Notes under the pieces: model-generated
What the model was told of the DNA's origin: nothing
Databases searched by the model: none
Seen by the model: only the letters and a program-made list of their open reading frames with translations
Shown here: positions 8,971 through 17,471 of the stretch, one piece after another
Layout: each line of letters begins with the position of its first letter
Numbering within the stretch: position 1 is the stretch's first letter
Position numbers and translations under genes: made by a program
Source of the DNA: Mesorhizobium sp. ES1-1
GTDB lineage: Bacteria; Pseudomonadota; Alphaproteobacteria; Rhizobiales; Rhizobiaceae
Length of the DNA stretch: 64,000 bases
Reading direction: 5' to 3'
Assembly: GCF_020164785.1 (NCBI RefSeq)
Contig: NZ_JAIUGX010000008.1
Span: 243,129 to 307,128, forward strand

Positions 8971-9564
8971 TCAGGTGCGCTCCGGACGCACCATTTCGAC
9001 CGACAGCGAGCCGGCTGGGAGCGGCCGTAGAAGTTCAGCCTCGGGCTTCGTCAGGTTGAGCCAAGCCGCCCAGTCTTCAGGCCGAAGCACCACGATCTGT
9101 CGGCTGTGGATGGGCGCGACATCCGGCCCAGGCTGCGTCGTCAGCATGGTGAAGGTCGGCGGCTTGTTGCCGGCGCCCTCGCGCCAAAGGCCGGCAATCG
9201 CCATGAATGGCGCGCCGTGGAGGGTGAAGCGATGCTTGGCCCTGGGATACTTCGTGCCCGTGAATTCGAAGAATGCCGACGCCGGGATCAGGCAGCGTCT
9301 GCTGTTCCCGAATTGTCGACCTTCGGAGCGGAAGTTGAAGACAGGCCCGCCCTTGGGGCCGGACGGCGGAAATCCAAACGTCATCGAGGCGAGCTCGACG
9401 GTATCGCCATCGGCGCGCATGATCGGCGCTGGGTCGTTTATGCGGACATCGTCCGCCTGCGGCAAATCGAGTTCGGTCTGGTGTGCCGGCATTTTCAGCG
9501 CAAGAGACGCCATCGCCCGGCAATATTCACCCCATGCGACATGCTGCTCGTAGTCATTGCACAT
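8971..9564 (-). CDS. SOS response-associated peptidase (SRAP/HMCES/YedK family)
   Basis: The start at 9564 is chosen because it gives MCNDYEQ, placing the catalytic cysteine at position 2, as required after methionine removal. The 197-residue product carries the SRAP active-site set: Cys2, the FNFRSE segment (Asn77, Arg79), Glu100 in the AFFEF strand and His153 in PIHSRQ. Family members form a thiazolidine crosslink between Cys2 and abasic sites in single-stranded DNA, shielding them from cleavage. No imuAB/dnaE2 or lexA gene is beside it. The first codons overlap the end of the DUF768-like gene by 11 bp, suggesting co-transcription. Confidence 0.92.
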   Translation of the reverse strand: MCNDYEQHVAWGEYCRAMASLALKMPAHQTELDLPQADDVRINDPAPIMRADGDTVELASMTFGFPPSGPKGGPVFNFRSEGRQFGNSRRCLIPASAFFEFTGTKYPRAKHRFTLHGAPFMAIAGLWREGAGNKPPTFTMLTTQPGPDVAPIHSRQIVVLRPEDWAAWLNLTKPEAELLRPLPAGSLSVEMVRPERT

Positions 9565-9718
9565 ATCCAGGCGCTCCATCGCCGATGACTATCGCCCAAG
9601 CGGCTGCTTGGAGCCCGTTTGGCGCGGCCTTGGCGACCGTGATAATATCCGACGCAGCTTGTTCAGGAACATTGTCCTCCATCCAACGGTCGATGAAGTT
9701 ACTGCCAATCGTGTTCAT
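9554..9718 (-). CDS. DUF768-like small protein
   Basis: A 54-residue frame from the ATG at 9718. Its N-terminus MNTIGSNFIDRWMEDNVPE matches the remembered pattern of the DUF768 family (start, then F-hydrophobic-x-RW, then N-[IV]-P), small proteins strongly expanded in Mesorhizobium with no known function. The remaining residues (AASDIITVAKAAPNGLQAAAWA) do not follow the family closely and the protein is shorter than members I recall, so a frameshift or truncation is possible. It overlaps the SRAP start by 11 bp. No strong ribosome-binding site is visible. Confidence 0.55.
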   Translation of the reverse strand: MNTIGSNFIDRWMEDNVPEQAASDIITVAKAAPNGLQAAAWAIVIGDGAPGYVQ

Positions 9719-9874
9719 TGCTAAACAAATCACAACACTGGCCCTGGGTTCCTTCCTCGCGGAAATCCCTCCTCGCCCGACGGGTGATCGCATAGCCTTT
9801 ACAAGGGTCTAGTCGCCTGCCTGGAATGAGATAGGATGTGCGCAGCAAACTGAGGCTTATCCGGCAGGATATTC

Positions 9875-10768
9875 ATGATCCTAGTTTTTCGCGCATGGCA
9901 GGAATTTGTCAGGCTGCCGCCATTCGGGCCAAGAGCTCGCGCCGCTTCGCTAGCTGTCGGGGCTGTTCTGATGTGGGCAACTTGGCCAACCCTGGCCATA
10001 TGGGCGCGACCAGCGCCTCCATTCCTGGTTCTGTCGCTAGCGTCGATAGTCGGCTTCTCTGTTTCGGTAGCTCGAGCGGCCGCCTCGGGGCACATTGGAG
10101 CATTCGTCCGGACCTCGCCACGGACAATCCTGCTCGTCACAGTGGGATTGCTGGTGAACAATGTCCTGTATCTGATGGCTATGCCTCGCATCGGGCCTGC
10201 CGAGGCGAACGTCATTGCCTACCTTTGGCCAATCCTTCTCGTGTTGATCCTGTCGGCGGCACACCGAAGCCCATTGATGGTCGGTCAGTGGGGAGGTATT
10301 CTTGCAGCGTTCCTTGGTGCCGCGCTGGCAATCGGCCCCACCTTTTCCCACGGCTTTGACTTGCTCGGGCTAGCGCTTGCTTTTTTGAGTGGCCTCAGTT
10401 TTGCGATCTACGCCGCGCTGCGTTCTCTTGGCAAGGAACCTCATGATGTCATTGGCCCATCCATGGGGATTATCGGCGCCATCTGCATGGTGCTGCACGC
10501 CATCTTTGAGCAGCCCGTATCCCTCACCGGCGCGCAGTGCCTGGCCATTGCTGCAATCGGAGTTGCACCACTGACATTGTCCAACGCCCTTTGGGACCGG
10601 GCCAGCCGCAGCGGCCATGCCGCAACGATCTCGGGCATCGCGTACCTGACGCCGCTTGTCAGCCTTCTCCTGCTCGCCGCATTCGGCGTGGCATCTATAT
10701 CGTGGATGACCATCGTCGGCGCCCTTTTGATCGTAACTGGCGCGTACACTGCTTCACGAACGAACTGA
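9875..10768 (+). CDS. EamA (drug/metabolite transporter) family permease
   Basis: A 297-residue integral membrane protein with about ten hydrophobic segments arranged as two five-helix EamA repeats. The first repeat begins around AVGAVLMWATWPTLAIW and the second around LALAFLSGLSFAIYAAL. The loop MPRIGPAEANVIAYLWP corresponds to the family's conserved P-A-x-A-x-x-[LI] turn. Members export small metabolites or amino acids; the substrate here cannot be read. AGGA lies six bases before the ATG. It is divergent from the DUF768-like gene and convergent with the SDR gene. Confidence 0.88.
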   Translation: MILVFRAWQEFVRLPPFGPRARAASLAVGAVLMWATWPTLAIWARPAPPFLVLSLASIVGFSVSVARAAASGHIGAFVRTSPRTILLVTVGLLVNNVLYLMAMPRIGPAEANVIAYLWPILLVLILSAAHRSPLMVGQWGGILAAFLGAALAIGPTFSHGFDLLGLALAFLSGLSFAIYAALRSLGKEPHDVIGPSMGIIGAICMVLHAIFEQPVSLTGAQCLAIAAIGVAPLTLSNALWDRASRSGHAATISGIAYLTPLVSLLLLAAFGVASISWMTIVGALLIVTGAYTASRTN

Positions 10769-10892
10769 CACCGTCGGCATTCACGCAAGCCAATAGGAAG
10801 TCTCAGATCGGGCTCCTCGCGGAAATCGCCAAGCGAAGCGGTCCGAGCGTGGGAAGAGCCATCAACACTCCCACACCCGGACTGTCGCGAAC

Positions 10893-11645
10893 TCAGATTT
10901 GAGCCTGACCGCCGTCGACGAAAAGTTCTACCCCGTTGACGAAGCTTGCCTCATCCGACGCAAGGAACAGCACAGCCCTGGCGATCTCGTCCGGCTCGCC
11001 GACCCGCCCAAGCGGGATGCGCGTGCCGAAGTAGTCCAGGAGACCCTGCTGCTTTTCCGCATCGTCGCCCGCAAGCCCGACAAGTCCGGGCGTTCGCGTC
11101 GCGCCGGGGCTGACGACGTTCACCCGGATGCGGCGGTCTTTCAGGTCGAGTATCCAGCTACGGGCGAAGTTGCGCACTGCAGCCTTGCTCGCGGAGTAGA
11201 CGCTGAAGGCGGCTGTTCCCTCGCTGCCTGCTGTCGACCCAGTCAGCACGATTGCGCCACCGTCTTTCAGCAGCGGCAGGGCCTTCTGCACGGTAAACAG
11301 CGTGCCCTTCACGTTAGTGCCGAAAGTGCGGTCGAATTGCTCCTCGGTGATCGCGCCGAGAGGGGCGAACTCACCGCCGCCGGCATTGGCGAAGACCGCG
11401 TCTATCTGCGCGTGCTGCTGCTGGACGGCATCGTAGAGGCGGTCGATATCGGCAAAATTTGCCATGTCGCCCTGCACACCCGTCACGCGGCCGCCTATCG
11501 ACTGCACCGCCGCATCCAGCGCATCCTGCCGGCGCCCGGTGATGAACACGGAGGCTCCTTCTTGCGAGAACGCCCTTGCAGTCGCAAGGCCGATGCCGCT
11601 CGTGCCTCCCGTCACCACTACAACCTTGTTCTGGAATCTGTTCAT
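10893..11645 (-). CDS. SDR family oxidoreductase
   Basis: The start at 11645 (MNRFQNK) is preceded by GAAGGAGAA, a strong ribosome-binding site, and gives 250 residues, the classical short-chain dehydrogenase size. The cofactor motif is TGGTSGIG (residues 12-19), the structural motif NAGG follows at about 85, and the catalytic set is Ser in LTGSTAG with the YSASK tetrad motif. The glycine-rich site followed by GRRQ suggests NADP preference. It is divergent from a LysR regulator 109 bp away, the common arrangement in which the regulator controls the reductase. Substrate is unknown. Confidence 0.92.
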   Translation of the reverse strand: MNRFQNKVVVVTGGTSGIGLATARAFSQEGASVFITGRRQDALDAAVQSIGGRVTGVQGDMANFADIDRLYDAVQQQHAQIDAVFANAGGGEFAPLGAITEEQFDRTFGTNVKGTLFTVQKALPLLKDGGAIVLTGSTAGSEGTAAFSVYSASKAAVRNFARSWILDLKDRRIRVNVVSPGATRTPGLVGLAGDDAEKQQGLLDYFGTRIPLGRVGEPDEIARAVLFLASDEASFVNGVELFVDGGQAQI

Positions 11646-11667
11646 TGCGTTCTCCTTCGTTGGGCGG

Positions 11668-11682
11668 CCTGTCCGCGACAGG
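11668..11682. promoter_or_regulatory. Perfect inverted repeat in the SDR/LysR divergent promoter region
   Basis: CCTGTC-CGC-GACAGG is a perfect 6-bp dyad with a 3-bp spacer, placed between the divergent SDR and LysR genes and 22 bp from the SDR start codon. It does not contain the canonical T-N11-A LysR core, so its assignment to the adjacent regulator is an inference from position. Confidence 0.4.
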
Positions 11683-11754
11683 TCTGGAGATGTGAAGAGA
11701 ACGATGCTGCTTACAGAGAGCAGATGTGGCACATAGCGTTCCACCGGAGGAACG

Positions 11755-12675
11755 ATGCGCCACGACCTCAACGACTACGTTTATTTCGCCCAGGTGGTCG
11801 CCCATGGCGGCTTCACCGCTGCCGGCAGGGTGCTGCAGCAGCCGAAGTCGAAGCTGAGCCGCCGAATCTCCGCATTGGAGGCCCATCTCGGCGTACGGCT
11901 CATAGAGCGCTCCAGCCGACGCTTCCGCGTCACCGAGATCGGGCAGACCTTCTACGAGCGCTGCCGCGCCATGATGCTGGAGGCGGATCGTGCCGAAGCG
12001 CTGGTCGCCGAGGCGCAGGCCGAGCCACACGGACGCATTCGCATCAGTTGCCCGCGCAACTTGGTCAAGGCGATGTCGCCGGTGATCCGGGGGTTCCTTT
12101 CCCGTTTCCCAAAAGTGCAACTCCAGCTCATCGTGACGGATCGAGCCGTTGACCTCATTGAAGAACGTATCGACGTCGCCCTTCGCGTGCGCCGCGAACT
12201 GACGAGCGACGCCTCCCTCACCATGCGCTCGCTCGGACGTTCGCGATGGATCCTCGTGGCTTCCCCACAGATGGCGAGCAGCCTTGGCACCGATATAGCC
12301 GAACTCGCTGCCCTGCCTACGCTCGGATCAAGCGATGACGCGCACGAGATCATCTGGACCCTCGAGCACCAGGACGGTGAGACCCATGTGCTGCGCCATG
12401 AGCCGCGCATTAGCTGCGCGGACTATGCCCTTCTCTGCGATGCGGCTTCGGACGGGCTGGGCGTGGCCTTCCTGCCCGACCATGCTTGCGCATCGCATAT
12501 GGCCTCGGGACGGCTCGTCCGCATCTTCCCGGATTGGCGCAGCAAGGAAGGTATCGTCCATCTGGTCTTCACGACCCGTAGGGGACTGCCGCCAGCGGTG
12601 CGCGCCCTCATCGACCATATGGCGAAGGAATTTCCGGAACTGTCGCCGGCAGAGCTTGGCCGCACCCTTGGCTGA
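11755..12675 (+). CDS. LysR family transcriptional regulator
   Basis: A 306-residue LTTR. The N-terminal winged helix-turn-helix covers about residues 1-60 ([17 protein letters not shown], then [20 protein letters not shown]), and a periplasmic-binding-protein-like effector domain starts around GRIRISCP at residue 93. The sequence style resembles the CrgA/AaeR-like subgroup that often represses an adjacent oxidoreductase. It is transcribed divergently from the SDR gene, which is its most likely target. GGAGGA immediately precedes the start codon. Confidence 0.93.
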   Translation: MRHDLNDYVYFAQVVAHGGFTAAGRVLQQPKSKLSRRISALEAHLGVRLIERSSRRFRVTEIGQTFYERCRAMMLEADRAEALVAEAQAEPHGRIRISCPRNLVKAMSPVIRGFLSRFPKVQLQLIVTDRAVDLIEERIDVALRVRRELTSDASLTMRSLGRSRWILVASPQMASSLGTDIAELAALPTLGSSDDAHEIIWTLEHQDGETHVLRHEPRISCADYALLCDAASDGLGVAFLPDHACASHMASGRLVRIFPDWRSKEGIVHLVFTTRRGLPPAVRALIDHMAKEFPELSPAELGRTLG

Positions 12676-12687
12676 TGGAATTGGCCG

Positions 12688-12705
12688 GTCGGCGGTCGCG
12701 CCGAC
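12688..12705. terminator. Hairpin between convergent LysR and chaA genes
   Basis: GTCGGCG-GTCG-CGCCGAC forms a perfect 7-bp GC-rich stem with a 4-nt loop in the 79-bp gap between two convergent stop codons. There is no T tract on either side, so it is a terminator-like hairpin at best. Confidence 0.35.
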
Positions 12706-12754
12706 AGCCAGCCGGCACTCTGATCCCAGGGCGGAGACGTGACGCGCCCGTGAG

Positions 12755-13903
12755 CTACGGCACGAAAATAAGAAACAGATAGGCGCCGAAAACGACCAGA
12801 TGGACCAGGCCGGTGAGAACGGTCGTGCGGCCGGTCCCAAAGGATATGACGCTGATCGCCAGCGCCAGCAGCAACAGCACGGTGTCGCCGGATTCAAGTC
12901 CGAGGGTCAGTCCTCTCCCGGTAATCAGGCTGGCGGCCGACACGGCGGGGATCGTCAGGCCAATGGTGGCGCAGGCGGACCCCAGAGCGACATTCATGCT
13001 GCGCTGAAGGTCGTTCCTGAGCGCCCACTTTATGGCGGAGACGGCCTCGGGCATCAGCACAAGCGTGGCAATGAAGGCGCCGACGATCGCATCGCTCTGC
13101 GCGACCCGCAGCGCCGCCAACCCATCCTCTATGCTTCCGGCGATCAGTTCGGTCAGCAGCACGATGCCGGTGAGGCCGAGCACCAGCAGCACGATGTTGG
13201 GCGCAAGTGCTTCGGCCGCCGCATCTGCAGCATCCTCATGGTGCGAATCGACATCACCCACGAAGTCGCCGCGATGGCGCACCGTCTGGGCAAAGACAAA
13301 CGCGCTGTAGAGCAGAAGCGACAGCGTGCTGACGAACGCCAGCTGCAGCGGCGAAAAGGTGCCGGGGCTCGTCGTCAAGGTGAAGTTGGGCAAGACGAGC
13401 GTCAGCACCGTCAGCGCGATCATCACGCCCAGATAGCTGCTGGTGCCCTGGCGGATGATGTCCTGATGCAGGTGCCGCCAACCGCCGAAGGTCAGGCACA
13501 CGCCGACGACGCCGGTGCAAACGATCATCACCGTCGAGAAAACCGACTCCCGCGCGAGCGTCGGATTGTTCTCGCCATGCAACATCATCGAGATGATGAC
13601 GGAGACTTCGATAGCGGTGACCGCAAGCGTCAGAACCAGCGTGCCATATGGTTCTCCGACGTGGTGCGCGACCGCTTCGGCGTTGCGCAGCACCATGAAC
13701 ACCGTCACGAACACCAGGCATGCCGCGAGCAACGACAGGACAGTCCTAGCCGAGAAGCCCAAATCGTCCAGTGGCAACAGACCCGATTGGCACACCGCCG
13801 CCAGAACAAAAGTGCCGGCCGGAAGAAGCCGCATCGCCGACCGAACCGGCCCCGTTCCGGCCGGCCGCTTTTTCACGTCGGTCGCCTCAGTTTGAGCGAT
13901 CAT
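12755..13903 (-). CDS. chaA: ChaA-type Ca2+(Na+)/H+ antiporter, CaCA family
   Basis: A 382-residue inner-membrane protein of about eleven hydrophobic segments. Two inverted CaCA alpha-repeats are visible: GEPYGTLVLTLAVTAIEVSV near residue 82, and a second around IVGAFIATLVLMPEAVSAI with NVALGSACATIGLTIP. Each carries the buried acidic residue expected to bind the cation. The acidic, His-rich cytoplasmic loop GDVDSHHEDAADAA in the middle fits the central linker of this family. Members extrude Ca2+ or Na+ in exchange for protons. It stands alone, convergent with the LysR gene. Confidence 0.9.
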   Translation of the reverse strand: MIAQTEATDVKKRPAGTGPVRSAMRLLPAGTFVLAAVCQSGLLPLDDLGFSARTVLSLLAACLVFVTVFMVLRNAEAVAHHVGEPYGTLVLTLAVTAIEVSVIISMMLHGENNPTLARESVFSTVMIVCTGVVGVCLTFGGWRHLHQDIIRQGTSSYLGVMIALTVLTLVLPNFTLTTSPGTFSPLQLAFVSTLSLLLYSAFVFAQTVRHRGDFVGDVDSHHEDAADAAAEALAPNIVLLVLGLTGIVLLTELIAGSIEDGLAALRVAQSDAIVGAFIATLVLMPEAVSAIKWALRNDLQRSMNVALGSACATIGLTIPAVSAASLITGRGLTLGLESGDTVLLLLALAISVISFGTGRTTVLTGLVHLVVFGAYLFLIFVP

Positions 13904-14429
13904 GACGTTCGGTCCGTTTGCCTGTCCAAGGGTTCACCTCAAAAAGATCGTCGCCAATGGCTGGCTTCCCGGGCCCGTGAAGCCTCTGCGGGCCTTTGGA
14001 GACTTGCCGCTCAAACCGACAAGAGCACGAACATGCCGGGCATGACCAGTACCGAGGAGGTAACCGATCATCGTCTGCTGAGTGCCGGTTACGCGATCAC
14101 GCCATACGCAACGGAGCCACCATTGCTAGATTGCTCTTGCGGCGGATCTGATTCGCCCGGCCGGCGCCATCATCCTAGCTCCCACCCCAATGACGCCGGC
14201 CATTTTTCATCCCCATGGGTGTCCCACTGCCTGTGGCCACACCGGCATCCGATCCACCGATCGCGGCTCCCTCAGCCGCAAGCCGGATGAACGGCGGAAC
14301 GGACAGCATCCACTCTGCCCGGCACGCAACAATTTCGCATATGGAGCCGGCCGGCGCCGGGCTGGCGCTTAGGGCGCCCTTGCGCGCAGCCTGCCGGCGC
14401 GCGATGCTCGCCCTTTCCTGGAGGGAATC
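13904..14429. other. Gene-free stretch upstream of the cupin gene
   Basis: About 526 bp between the chaA start and the cupin gene. Short open frames exist on both strands, but none has a ribosome-binding site or a recognisable protein pattern. No RNA gene, repeat or clear operator was seen. It must hold the promoters of both flanking genes. Confidence 0.5.
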
Positions 14430-14861
14430 ATGCGAAAAATCCTGGCGTCCTCGCTGTTGCTTACGGCGGCCCTTTGCGCAGGCCCCGCCTTGGCGCTGGA
14501 CAGCACCAGCACTGCCGTGGTCGTCACGCCGCTGGCTTCCCGCACGACCACCGCCTCGGGCCAGCAGATCACCCTGCCGGGGAAGAACGTCCAGGTCTTG
14601 GTTTCGACCTATGACATCGCGCCCGGGGCGACCTTGCCGGTGCACCGTCACCCCTTCCCGCGCTATGCCTATGTCGAGGCGGGAACGCTGAAAGTCACCA
14701 ATGTCGAAAGCGGCGACAGCAACACCTACAAGACCGGTGATTTCATTATCGAGATGATCAGCCAGTGGCACCAAGCCACCAACATCGGCGATAGCCCGGT
14801 CAAGCTGCTGGTGATCGATCAGGTCGAGGAAGGCGCCAAGAACACGGAACTGCGTCAGTAA
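14430..14861 (+). CDS. Secreted cupin-domain protein
   Basis: A 143-residue product with a cleavable signal peptide (cleavage near ALA/LDS at about residue 23) and a single cupin fold. Motif 1 is recognisable around PGATLPVHRHPFPRYAYVEAG, supplying two histidines of the metal site, and motif 2 near GDFIIEMISQWHQATNIG supplies the third. The protein is probably periplasmic and metal-binding; no reaction can be assigned. GGAGG lies seven bases before the ATG. It is followed by cutC, but the 103-bp gap makes co-transcription uncertain. Confidence 0.85.
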   Translation: MRKILASSLLLTAALCAGPALALDSTSTAVVVTPLASRTTTASGQQITLPGKNVQVLVSTYDIAPGATLPVHRHPFPRYAYVEAGTLKVTNVESGDSNTYKTGDFIIEMISQWHQATNIGDSPVKLLVIDQVEEGAKNTELRQ

Positions 14862-14964
14862 ACGGCGAGCGCTCGTTCGGCACAACTCCTGCCTGGTTGG
14901 CGTCCCACAATTCACGCTTTCGCGTCAAACGGCCCGATGCTAGGGCTGGCGAACACATCATGGA

Positions 14965-15735
14965 TTGGACCTCCCCTTGACCACCCAAACCCGCCCACCG
15001 CTGATCGAAATCTGTGTCGAAGGCATAGATGGCCTCCTGGCCGCGCAAGCCGCGGGCGCCGACCGGATCGAGCTGTGCGCCAGCCTGATGGAAGGCGGCA
15101 TTACGCCGAGCCTCGGCACGGTCCGCGCCGCCCTCGACCAGGCGACGGTACCGTTTCACGTCATGGTGCGGCCACGCGGCGGCGACTTTCTCTACAGCGA
15201 AGCCGAATACCGCTCGATGCTCGACGATGTCGCCGCCCTGCGCGACCTTGGCGTGCCAGGCGTGGTGTTCGGCTGCCTGAACCCGGACGGTACCGTCGAC
15301 GAGGCGCGCATGGCCGCGCTGACCCAAGCCGCCGGGCCCTTGAACGTCACCTGCCATCGCGCCTTCGACATGACACGCGACCCGTTCGAGGCGCTCGAAG
15401 CGCTGATCCGCTGCAAGGTCGGCCGCGTGCTGACCAGCGGGCAGCGCGACACGGCTGTCGAGGGCGTGTCACTGTTGGGGGATCTGGTACGATTGGCTGG
15501 CGACCGCATCATCATCCTGGGCTGCGGCGGGCTTGATCTCCATACGATCGCGGGAATTCGCGCCAAGACAGGGCTGGTCGAAATGCATTTTGCCGCGCTC
15601 AAGGATGTGCCGAGCGCGATGATCTACCGCAACCCCAATGTCGGCATGGGAGGCTCGGACCTCGACCGGGAGTACCGCAACACAGTGACCGACATCGATC
15701 TCGTCGGCGCCACCATCAAGGCGGCCAAGGCATGA
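14965..15735 (+). CDS. cutC: CutC family (copper homeostasis) protein
   Basis: The 256-residue TIM-barrel protein has the CutC signatures IEICVEG at the N-terminus, GADRIELCASLMEGGITPS near residue 31, VMVRPRGGDF and CHRAFDM near residue 130. The conserved role is loosely tied to copper tolerance; the biochemical activity remains unclear in bacteria. The start is uncertain: the frame opens at a TTG (14965), with another TTG at 14977 just before TTQTRPP, and neither has a good ribosome-binding site. The stop overlaps the next start (ATGA), so it is translationally coupled to the GNAT gene. Confidence 0.9.
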   Translation: MDLPLTTQTRPPLIEICVEGIDGLLAAQAAGADRIELCASLMEGGITPSLGTVRAALDQATVPFHVMVRPRGGDFLYSEAEYRSMLDDVAALRDLGVPGVVFGCLNPDGTVDEARMAALTQAAGPLNVTCHRAFDMTRDPFEALEALIRCKVGRVLTSGQRDTAVEGVSLLGDLVRLAGDRIIILGCGGLDLHTIAGIRAKTGLVEMHFAALKDVPSAMIYRNPNVGMGGSDLDREYRNTVTDIDLVGATIKAAKA

Positions 15736-16229
15736 TTTCGGCCGCCACTCCGATCAGCCCTGTATCGGCCGGGGACGAGGCGGCGATCCTTGCGCTCAAC
15801 AACGATCACGCGGCCGAACTTTCATGGCTTGAGCCCGAACGGCTCAACGTCCTGCTCGGCCAGGCGTTCTACGCCCGCAGAATCGGCAATGTCGAAGCTT
15901 TCATCATGACCTTCGACCAGGATGCCCAATACGACAGCCCGAATTTCCTGTGGTTCCGTGAGCGCTACAGCCGCTTCGTCTATGTCGATCGCGTGGTTGT
16001 GGCGGCGCGAGCTCGCGGCCGCGGCCACGCCCGCCGCCTGTACCAGGATCTCTTCGATCACACCGCCCGCGCCGGGCAAACACTGGTCACATGCGAGGTC
16101 AACAGCGACCCGCCTAATCCGGCGTCAGACGCCTTTCACGCCGCTCTCGGTTTTGCCGAGATCGGCGACGCGGTTATTCATGGCGGCAAGAAGGCGGTGC
16201 GCTATTATGCGAGATCGCTGCCGGCCTAA
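15732..16229 (+). CDS. GNAT family N-acetyltransferase
   Basis: A 165-residue single-domain protein. The GNAT core is recognisable from YVDRVVVAARARGRGHARRL (motif A, the Q/RxxGxG/A acetyl-CoA pyrophosphate loop seen as RARGRGHA near residue 93), followed by strand TLVTCEV and a terminal FHAALGFAEIG (motif B). It overlaps the cutC stop by four bases, so both are made from one message. Substrate is unknown. Confidence 0.88.
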   Translation: MISAATPISPVSAGDEAAILALNNDHAAELSWLEPERLNVLLGQAFYARRIGNVEAFIMTFDQDAQYDSPNFLWFRERYSRFVYVDRVVVAARARGRGHARRLYQDLFDHTARAGQTLVTCEVNSDPPNPASDAFHAALGFAEIGDAVIHGGKKAVRYYARSLPA

Positions 16230-16259
16230 TTTGACCGCCGGGCGGGACAATGGCATCGC

Positions 16260-17285
16260 TCACCAATTGCGGTTCAGCCAGGAGCGGGCCGGCCTCTCCA
16301 CGAAATAGTAGCTGCAGAGCGCGCAGCCGAAGGCCCCGGCCAGCATGAGCCACGAATTGCTGCCTTGCTCGTAGACGAATTTGTAGAAGGGCTGCTGCCA
16401 CAGATACAGCGAATAGGACCATAGGCCGAGCATTGTCATCGGCCAGGACGACAGGACACCGGTGACATGCCGGGGACTGAAATCAAGCGCGTTGACGGCC
16501 AGCGCCAGCAGCGGCACGGCAAGCAGATAATGGACCGGCGTTGGCACAGCGTCGAGAAACAGCGCAACCGCGAGGATCGTGGCGAGCACTGCCACCTGCT
16601 TGCCGCGGAGGGCAGCGGGCAGTCTTCCATCCGCCTTGAGGAGGCAGATCGACGCCGACAGCAGAATCGACGCGATATGCACATCGGTGCGCCAATAGGT
16701 GGACTCGTAATCGAGGCCGAACAGCCAGTACGAAACCGCGCCGTTTGCCATCGCGAGCCCGGCCAGCACCAGCAAAAGCAGGACGACCCTGGGGCGACTT
16801 GCGACGACGACGCTGATCACAGCCAGGATGATATAGGCATGCTCCTCGATGCAGAGCGACCAGATATGGTCGAGCGCGCCGGCGCGGGCCACCAGAATAC
16901 CGGCATAATTGTAGGTGAATGTCAGCGCCGTGAGCGCCGCCTTCCATTTGAAGGCGACAAATGTGCCGGAGAGCGCAATCATGGCGACGACGACGTAGGC
17001 CAGGAGCGCGGGATAAATCCTTGAAAAGCGGCGCTTGAAGAATGTCTTGAGCGGATTGCGCTCTATGAACAAGATTTCGGCCATCAGCCGTCCGCTGAGG
17101 ACGAAGAAGAATTCGACGCCCATGACGCCGAAGTTGATGCCAGGAACGGGAAAAAAGTGGCCGATCAGGACCAGTGCGATCGACAGGCCGCGCCAGCCGT
17201 CGAGGTAGGCGAGCCTGGTCCGTGACGCTGCGTCGGCGACGATGGGCTGGTGAGGCACAAGAGGCGCCACGGAAACTTCGGTCAT
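16260..17285 (-). CDS. Acyltransferase 3 (OafA/YrhL-type) integral membrane protein
   Basis: The start at 17285 (MTEVSVAPL) is chosen for the GAAGGTGAAGG just upstream, giving 341 residues. The N-terminal YLDGWRGLSIALVLIGHFFP carries the conserved R-G-hydrophobic and catalytic-type His of acyltransferase family 3. GVMGVEFFFVLSGRLM and RRFSRIYPALL are the next family blocks, and about ten membrane helices follow. Members transfer acetyl or other acyl groups to cell-surface polysaccharides or lipids. No glycan cluster is adjacent, so the acceptor is unknown. Confidence 0.88.
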   Translation of the reverse strand: MTEVSVAPLVPHQPIVADAASRTRLAYLDGWRGLSIALVLIGHFFPVPGINFGVMGVEFFFVLSGRLMAEILFIERNPLKTFFKRRFSRIYPALLAYVVVAMIALSGTFVAFKWKAALTALTFTYNYAGILVARAGALDHIWSLCIEEHAYIILAVISVVVASRPRVVLLLLVLAGLAMANGAVSYWLFGLDYESTYWRTDVHIASILLSASICLLKADGRLPAALRGKQVAVLATILAVALFLDAVPTPVHYLLAVPLLALAVNALDFSPRHVTGVLSSWPMTMLGLWSYSLYLWQQPFYKFVYEQGSNSWLMLAGAFGCALCSYYFVERPARSWLNRNW

Positions 17286-17425
17286 GCCTTCACCTTCGCA
17301 CAGGACAACGCGAAGGGTTCGAAACGAACGGTGCGCTCGGAACCTACCCCGCATATCCCCGCCCAGGGGCCATACTGCAACGCAGCATGTTTCTGTGCAA
17401 GTGCGAGATCAGGGATCAGCCGACG

Positions 17426-17450
17426 AAAAAGGAGCCTCGACGGCTCCTTT
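17426..17450 (-). terminator. Rho-independent terminator of the coxSLM operon
   Basis: On the minus strand GGAGCC-GTCGA-GGCTCC forms a 6-bp GC-rich stem (extendable by three A-T pairs), followed directly by TTTTT. It lies 22 bp past the coxM stop and before the acyltransferase start, so it should separate the two transcripts. Confidence 0.75.
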
Positions 17451-17471
17451 CTTGTTTGGAATCGCCAGCAT

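Noticed and set aside
12800..14290. Plus-strand frame of about 500 codons over chaA and the following gap
   Set aside because: Antisense shadow of chaA rich in Arg, Gln and His; the non-overlapping end has no recognisable protein features.
14215..14691. Plus-strand frame beginning in the gap before the cupin gene
   Set aside because: It runs into the cupin gene in another frame and lacks a ribosome-binding site or recognisable protein pattern.
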